From the NCBI RefSeq assembly GCF_016887565.1, contig NZ_CP069396.1, positions 9,344,001 to 9,408,000 of the forward strand: DNA of 64,000 bases, read 5' to 3'. Numbering within the stretch: position 1 is the first letter of the stretch; every line of letters begins with the position of its first letter. This document shows, piece by piece, positions 62,201 to 64,000 of the stretch. The DNA is from Archangium violaceum (GTDB lineage Bacteria; Myxococcota; Myxococcia; Myxococcales; Myxococcaceae). The position numbers and the translations under genes were made by a program. The notes under the pieces were generated by a model, which worked only from the letters and a program-made list of their open reading frames with translations, did not search any database and was not told where the DNA came from.

Positions 62201-63186
62201 CTCACGTCCACGCCGAAGCCGGACGCGGTGAACTGCGCCTGGGTGAACCCCTTGGAGGCCAACCACGCCAGATAGCCCGGTCCCGTCGGACCCGTCCCGG
62301 AGATCTGCCCGGCGAGGATCATGTCCTGGCGCTCGTCGAACTTCCTCGGCCGGGGACGCGGCTGGATGGACACGACGTCCGGGCGCCGCACCACCTCATC
62401 GAGCGCCTTCCGGTCCAGCCAGGCCACCACGTTCACGTAGCCCAGCGCTTCCCGGATGATGGACTCGCGGGATTGCAGCGAGCGGATGAGCTCCAGCGTC
62501 GCGCCGTTCGTCTCCTCATCCTTGACGAGCTGGATGGCGTAGGTGGGCGTCACGACCGTCTGGATGGACGGGGACAGCTTGTACTCGTCCAGGTACTCGC
62601 CATCCCACTGGATGGCAGGGGACGCGGTGAGGTGACGCTCCAGTGTCCCCATCGCGGCGGGGTCGCCATACACGAGGTAGGCGTTGTTGGGGAGGTACGT
62701 CACCACCCTGACTCCGGTGGCCTTCAACGCCTCGTACCACTCGGGCCGCACCGGGCCGGCGAAGTGCACGATGTGGAGGCCCTTGCCGGCGACCGTCTTC
62801 TTCATCCCGCGCAGGGACATCGCCCGCGTGGACGTGGTGTCGAGCTCCCCCGCGTTCAACAAGATGCGGTTGTAGTCGTCCCGCACCTCCACCCCCGGCG
62901 CCGCCGACAGCGACTCGAGCGTGGCGTCATCCACCTGCAACAGCTTGAAGGAACCGTAGTCCCCGAGGACCCTGGCGCCCTGCTTCTCGAGCTCGGCCGC
63001 CTTCTCCGCGCCCAGCTGCACCTTGTGCAGGGATGAGCTCGCGTGGGAGCCCTCGGACCGCGCAGACCCTGGCTCATTCCCCGAGCCCCCACACGCCAAC
63101 GTCGCAACGAGCCCCGCAAGACCGAGCGCCCTCGCGGACAGGCCGCGAGCGCGCATACCGGTCAGCCGGTACGCCGATTCCTTCAT
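56281..63186 (-). CDS. Large subtilisin-like (S8) protease with tandem Ig-like repeats and MYXO-CTERM anchor
   Basis: A 2,301-residue surface protease from ATG 63186. The N-terminus ends in a lipobox (GLVATLACGG). After a propeptide-like region, the S8 domain has catalytic Asp in GVDVSDSGLDNGT, His in DGHGTLNTHIVAGYAN and Ser in SSGTSHATPAVAGAAALV. Then come a C-terminal S8 beta domain, fibronectin III-like units (APTGVTATASGDGRIDVSW), a jelly-roll region (RIWTNQS-type, YDNPLNSNTSIRVWTNQ), about nine tandem 100-residue Ig-like repeats and a final Ig-like domain. It ends with GSCGCGATSGTDASIYLG, a hydrophobic stretch and RRRR, the MYXO-CTERM sorting signal. A terminator follows. Confidence 0.93.
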   Translation of the reverse strand: MKESAYRLTGMRARGLSARALGLAGLVATLACGGSGNEPGSARSEGSHASSSLHKVQLGAEKAAELEKQGARVLGDYGSFKLLQVDDATLESLSAAPGVEVRDDYNRILLNAGELDTTSTRAMSLRGMKKTVAGKGLHIVHFAGPVRPEWYEALKATGVRVVTYLPNNAYLVYGDPAAMGTLERHLTASPAIQWDGEYLDEYKLSPSIQTVVTPTYAIQLVKDEETNGATLELIRSLQSRESIIREALGYVNVVAWLDRKALDEVVRRPDVVSIQPRPRPRKFDERQDMILAGQISGTGPTGPGYLAWLASKGFTQAQFTASGFGVDVSDSGLDNGTSMPNHFGLYANGDVTGTSRVVYSRLEGTANTGSTLQGCDGHGTLNTHIVAGYANQAGSPYRDSSGFSYGLGVAPFVKVGASVVFDPADFTDPDYANLQSRAYRDGMRISSNSWGADFNEYDEDAQIYDALVRDAQPTGSAEANAGNQEMVIVFAAGNAGPSASTVGSPGTAKNVITVGASENVQPFGGMDNCETPDSEANSLYDVASFSSRGPTADGRKKPDIMAPGTHVSGGVAQVAGQRAATPANPLGQALSCFDGEGVCGGLEPSNYFPEGQQWYSASSGTSHATPAVAGAAALVRQYFINQGRTPPSPAMTKAFLMSSARYMTGTGAGDSLYSNNQGTGLMDLGTAFDSTSRLLDDQNPANLFVATGETRTFTGKVLDSSKPFRVTLAWTDAPGSTAASAWKNDLDLTVTVGANTYKGNVFSGANSVTGGTADSRNNVESVFLPAGASGLFSVTVKAANINSDGVPNNSTSLDQDFALVIYNICTDAPPAPTGVTATASGDGRIDVSWSPNGATSYSIYRATRAGGPYTLAGTAAAPPFVDTGLSGGTTYSYVVRGVLCAESPNSNEASAVTTGQCTLPPGFEGLASVNNGASSTCANTLTWSAATPLCGGTLGYSVYRSTTPGFTPSAANRIATGLTGTTFSDDLNLSSGGTYYYVVRATETSTATLQETNLVQKSARPTGPVLSGVRYFDDFDTNRPANASAYWLPTAQSGNASAINLVSGCHYQSATNAYRIGAANTACGGTYPASQQLTLVLGGNGSVSGINGFAIPANAASPQMTFNVWYNVENKYDGAYLVYSTTGASGTWTPVSDAVSSTQPYISAGGYDNPLNSNTSIRVWTNQSTNANGSLKQVTVNLGALAGQTVWFGFRFYSGSIEHSEGFYVDDVRITADQVAACSTRTPPPGPAVGFKMTGLPASVAVGTQSSVTLSAVDAAGVVSSSYSGSVSLTSTDSAAVLPSTATFTGGVATVPVTFFTQGTQSLTATDPANPGMSVSASTTVTSAAATRLVFSVQPSNAVAGASFSPAVKVGLVDAYGNTVTTGSNSVTLVIGNNAGGGTLSGTATVNMTNGVATFSGLSINRVGTGYTLVASSTGLTSATSSVFNITPAAASKLVFVTQPSSTPAGSAITPAVRVAIVDTYGNATTSSANVTLALATNPASATLSGTTTVAAVSGVATFGNLSLNKLGTGFTLRASATSLTSVVSGAFDVTPGIPYRAVITRQPTSVQAGAPITPAVQVTLHDQFGNVSTQATTPVVVSLGNNPSGATLGGTTTVNAVNGVATFDSLSLGRVGSNYTLVAGASGLYSDTSVGFDVRASAPARLVFTTPPPARPGAGEAFTVKVAVLDDQGNTVTSSNASITLTLNDNPRGGVLSGTTTVAVINGVATFGDLSVNRMGSGYTLSATSDSLSAVTSAAFDVQASTAVRLSFKQGPASTTAGATLAPVEVEIRDVSGNLVSATNTISLTLQGGQGGTLGGTLEVPAVDGVATFKDLRITRAAAGYQLTAHADDMLDVTSAAFDVSPGAAAALAFSVQPGATQAGAKVGPAVRVAIVDAFGNVVTSATDSITLTLGANPGKSVLTGTTTVAAVNGVATFADLSLDRAARGYTLQASTEALSAVTSAAFDITTGAPARLVFRGAPGRLVAGASLAPIEVEVQDAQGNVLSDGSVLVSLSLGANPAAGTLLGAAPVSAVNGVARFEGLSLHKAGTGYTLVASAQGFAGATSAAFEVTPGPAASYALALPASLTAGQEVTLSATAYDAYGNVATTYSGPVKVTSSDAAAVLPANAAFTDGVLEGLKVTFLSTGLKTLTLTDAAQAHLTGAAQTNVTPFAQPTVSVTEPAGGTVVSGEVRISATGAVATGTTLSQLSILVDGVVIATGTDATLTTTWDSSKAVEGSSHTVTAVISDSAGNVASSAPVGISVKSGSCGCGATSGTDASIYLGLFVLARQVLVRRRRAKAA
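56970..59150 (-). repeat. Seven tandem ~104-codon repeats inside the subtilase gene
   Basis: Each copy runs from (A/T)P(A)RLVF..QP through AGA.(I/L).P.V.V.(I/L)D.(Y/F/Q)GN, a GTTTVAAVNGVATF-like strand and GTGYTLVAS to TSAAFDVTPG. Copies are clearly homologous in both protein and DNA. Two more divergent related units flank the array. Confidence 0.85.
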
Positions 63187-63322
63187 GTATTTGCCCTCAT
63201 GGGCGACGAGCGAGGTGCGCCTCGTTCGTGGCTTCACCGGGGGAATCCGGTGAAGGCTCCACTTGCGCGAGCGTCCTCCGAGAATCGGAGCCGCCCGCCC
63301 ACCACTCGCCGCTGAGGGTGAT

Positions 63323-63352
63323 GATTTACCACGTCCCGGTAATCAATGCCAA
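63323..63352 (-). promoter_or_regulatory. Possible promoter of the subtilase gene with overlapping dyad
   Basis: On the minus strand TTGGCA, 18 bases, TAAATC. The -35 match is good (5 of 6 to TTGACA) and the -10 match poor. TGATTTACC and GGTAATCA (63322-63330, 63338-63345) form an imperfect inverted repeat across the spacer. Confidence 0.25.
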
Positions 63353-63440
63353 CACACGCCCTCCCACGGGGCGTCAATCGGCTCTCAAGAATCGAGACCG
63401 TCTATTCGCTCTCGCCCGGAGCGCGTGCCCCGGAAACACA

Positions 63441-63476
63441 AAGCCCCGGGCGCGGCGCAGGGTGCGCCGGCCCGGG
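63441..63476 (-). terminator. Rho-independent terminator of the Kelch protein gene
   Basis: GCCCCGGG (63441-63448) pairs with CCCGGGGC (63469-63476), and GCGGCGCA with TGCGCCGG inside it. On the minus strand the tail is TTTGTGTTTCC. It lies 24 bases after the stop of the Kelch gene. Confidence 0.75.
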
Positions 63477-63499
63477 GCCTCTACTGCTTGGAACCGCGA

Positions 63500-64000
63500 C
63501 TACTTCGCGCCGCCGCCGAGGCTGAACAGCTCGGCGGAGGACTGATCGGTGTTGCTGACGCCCGCGGTCGCCAGCACCTGGCCGTTGGGCAGCAGCGTGG
63601 CCGTGTGGCCGTAGCGGTCCACGTTCAGGCTGCCCGCCGAGCACCAAGTGCCGGTCGCCGGATCGTAGAACTCCGCCGCGGTCAGGATGCCGGTGGCCTG
63701 GTGGTAGCCGCCCACCGCCAGCAGCTTGCCATTGGACAGCAGCGTGGCCGTGTGGAAGCGGCGCGGGGTGACCATGCTGCCCGTGGCCGTCCAGCGGCCC
63801 GTGGCCGGGTCATACAGCTCGGCCGAGGAGCCGCTGGCGATGTCCCAGCTGCCACCACCCGCCGCCAGCACCTTGCCGTTGGGCAGCAGCGTGGCCGAGT
63901 GGAAGCGGCGCGGCGTGCCCAGGGCGCCCACCGGCGTCCAGGTGCCGCTCTCGGGATCGTACAGCTCCGCGGAGGTCAGCAGCTCGCTCGCGTCATCGCC
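63500..64000 (-). CDS. Kelch-repeat protein (partial, N-terminus off the right edge)
   Basis: The C-terminal 166 codons of a Kelch-motif beta-propeller protein, open to the window edge. Repeats read (S)AELYDP(A/E)(T/S)G.W...G.(L/M)...R..HTATLLPNGKVLA.GG, each about 47 residues, with three and a half copies visible ending AELFSLGGGAK. Such proteins are common secreted or surface proteins of myxobacteria. The internal GTG at 63931 is not a true start because similar repeat sequence continues upstream in frame to position 64000. Function unknown. Confidence 0.9.
   Translation of the reverse strand, partial: GDDASELLTSAELYDPESGTWTPVGALGTPRRFHSATLLPNGKVLAAGGGSWDIASGSSAELYDPATGRWTATGSMVTPRRFHTATLLSNGKLLAVGGYHQATGILTAAEFYDPATGTWCSAGSLNVDRYGHTATLLPNGQVLATAGVSNTDQSSAELFSLGGGAK

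Larger units (their letters stand above)
63187..63499. other. Intergenic region between Kelch and subtilase genes
   Basis: This 313-base gap holds the Kelch gene terminator (63441-63476) and a possible minus-strand promoter with TTGGCA at 63347-63352 and TAAATC at 63323-63328 (18-base spacing). An imperfect dyad lies across it (63322-63345). No gene is supported here. Confidence 0.5.

Overview
The window looks like chromosomal DNA of a fruiting myxobacterium (Myxococcota, most likely suborder Cystobacterineae, in the Archangium/Cystobacter/Melittangium range). The evidence is very high GC with strong third-position bias, a MYXO-CTERM surface protease, a SitA5/Imm52-type lipoprotein toxin cassette, a CglD-like gliding-motility lipoprotein, abundant Asp-Ala-Gly-rich lipoprotein linkers, and hybrid kinases. 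No rRNA, tRNA, CRISPR array or insertion sequence was seen.

Layout, left to right. 1-4.8 kb: a Czc/Cus-type tripartite metal efflux operon on the minus strand (small Cys-rich secreted protein, outer membrane channel, membrane fusion protein, RND pump cut by the window edge). 5-8.7 kb: an amino acid permease, an unknown protein, an acyl-CoA-binding protein and an Ap4A phosphorylase. 8.7-12 kb: a kin-discrimination cassette (SitA5-like delivery lipoprotein, Tox-REase-5 toxin domain, Imm52 immunity protein) in which one in-frame TGA separates delivery domain from toxin, followed by a Cys-rich protein. 12-15.9 kb: a MAPEG protein, a DUF3667 protein, and an RdgC-like gene with two partners. 15.9-18.5 kb: a second possible lipoprotein toxin/immunity pair and a GAF histidine kinase. 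18.5-25.5 kb: a VWA protein divergent from a giant multi-spanning membrane protein. 25.5-31.3 kb: a methyltransferase-like protein, protoporphyrinogen oxidase, a HAD phosphatase and a SWIM-SNF2 helicase. 31.5-34.7 kb: a tight three-gene unit of RsbQ-like hydrolase, PAS hybrid kinase and HbpS-like heme-domain protein. 34.8-39.7 kb: an SDR and a CglD-like VWA lipoprotein. 39.8-50.1 kb: a long minus-strand microaerobic respiration block (ccoI-ccoS-ccoNO-ccoQ-ccoP-ccoG, then hemN, hemerythrin, receiver protein) with a divergent TauE/SafE-type membrane protein. 50.2-64 kb: secreted and surface proteins, namely a glucan-binding-module/di-heme oxidoreductase fusion, a MopE-motif lipoprotein, a 2301-residue subtilase and a Kelch protein cut by the right edge.

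Functionally, the cbb3 block joins oxidase structure, copper supply (CcoI, CcoG), anaerobic heme synthesis (HemN) and an O2-binding hemerythrin in one direction of transcription, and protoporphyrinogen oxidase for aerobic heme synthesis lies elsewhere in the window. The right third is an exported surface inventory. The most unusual items are the toxin gene split by a single stop codon, the RsbQ/PAS-kinase/HbpS-like operon, the CBM-like/di-heme oxidoreductase fusion, and the protease that carries both a lipobox and a C-terminal MYXO-CTERM anchor.
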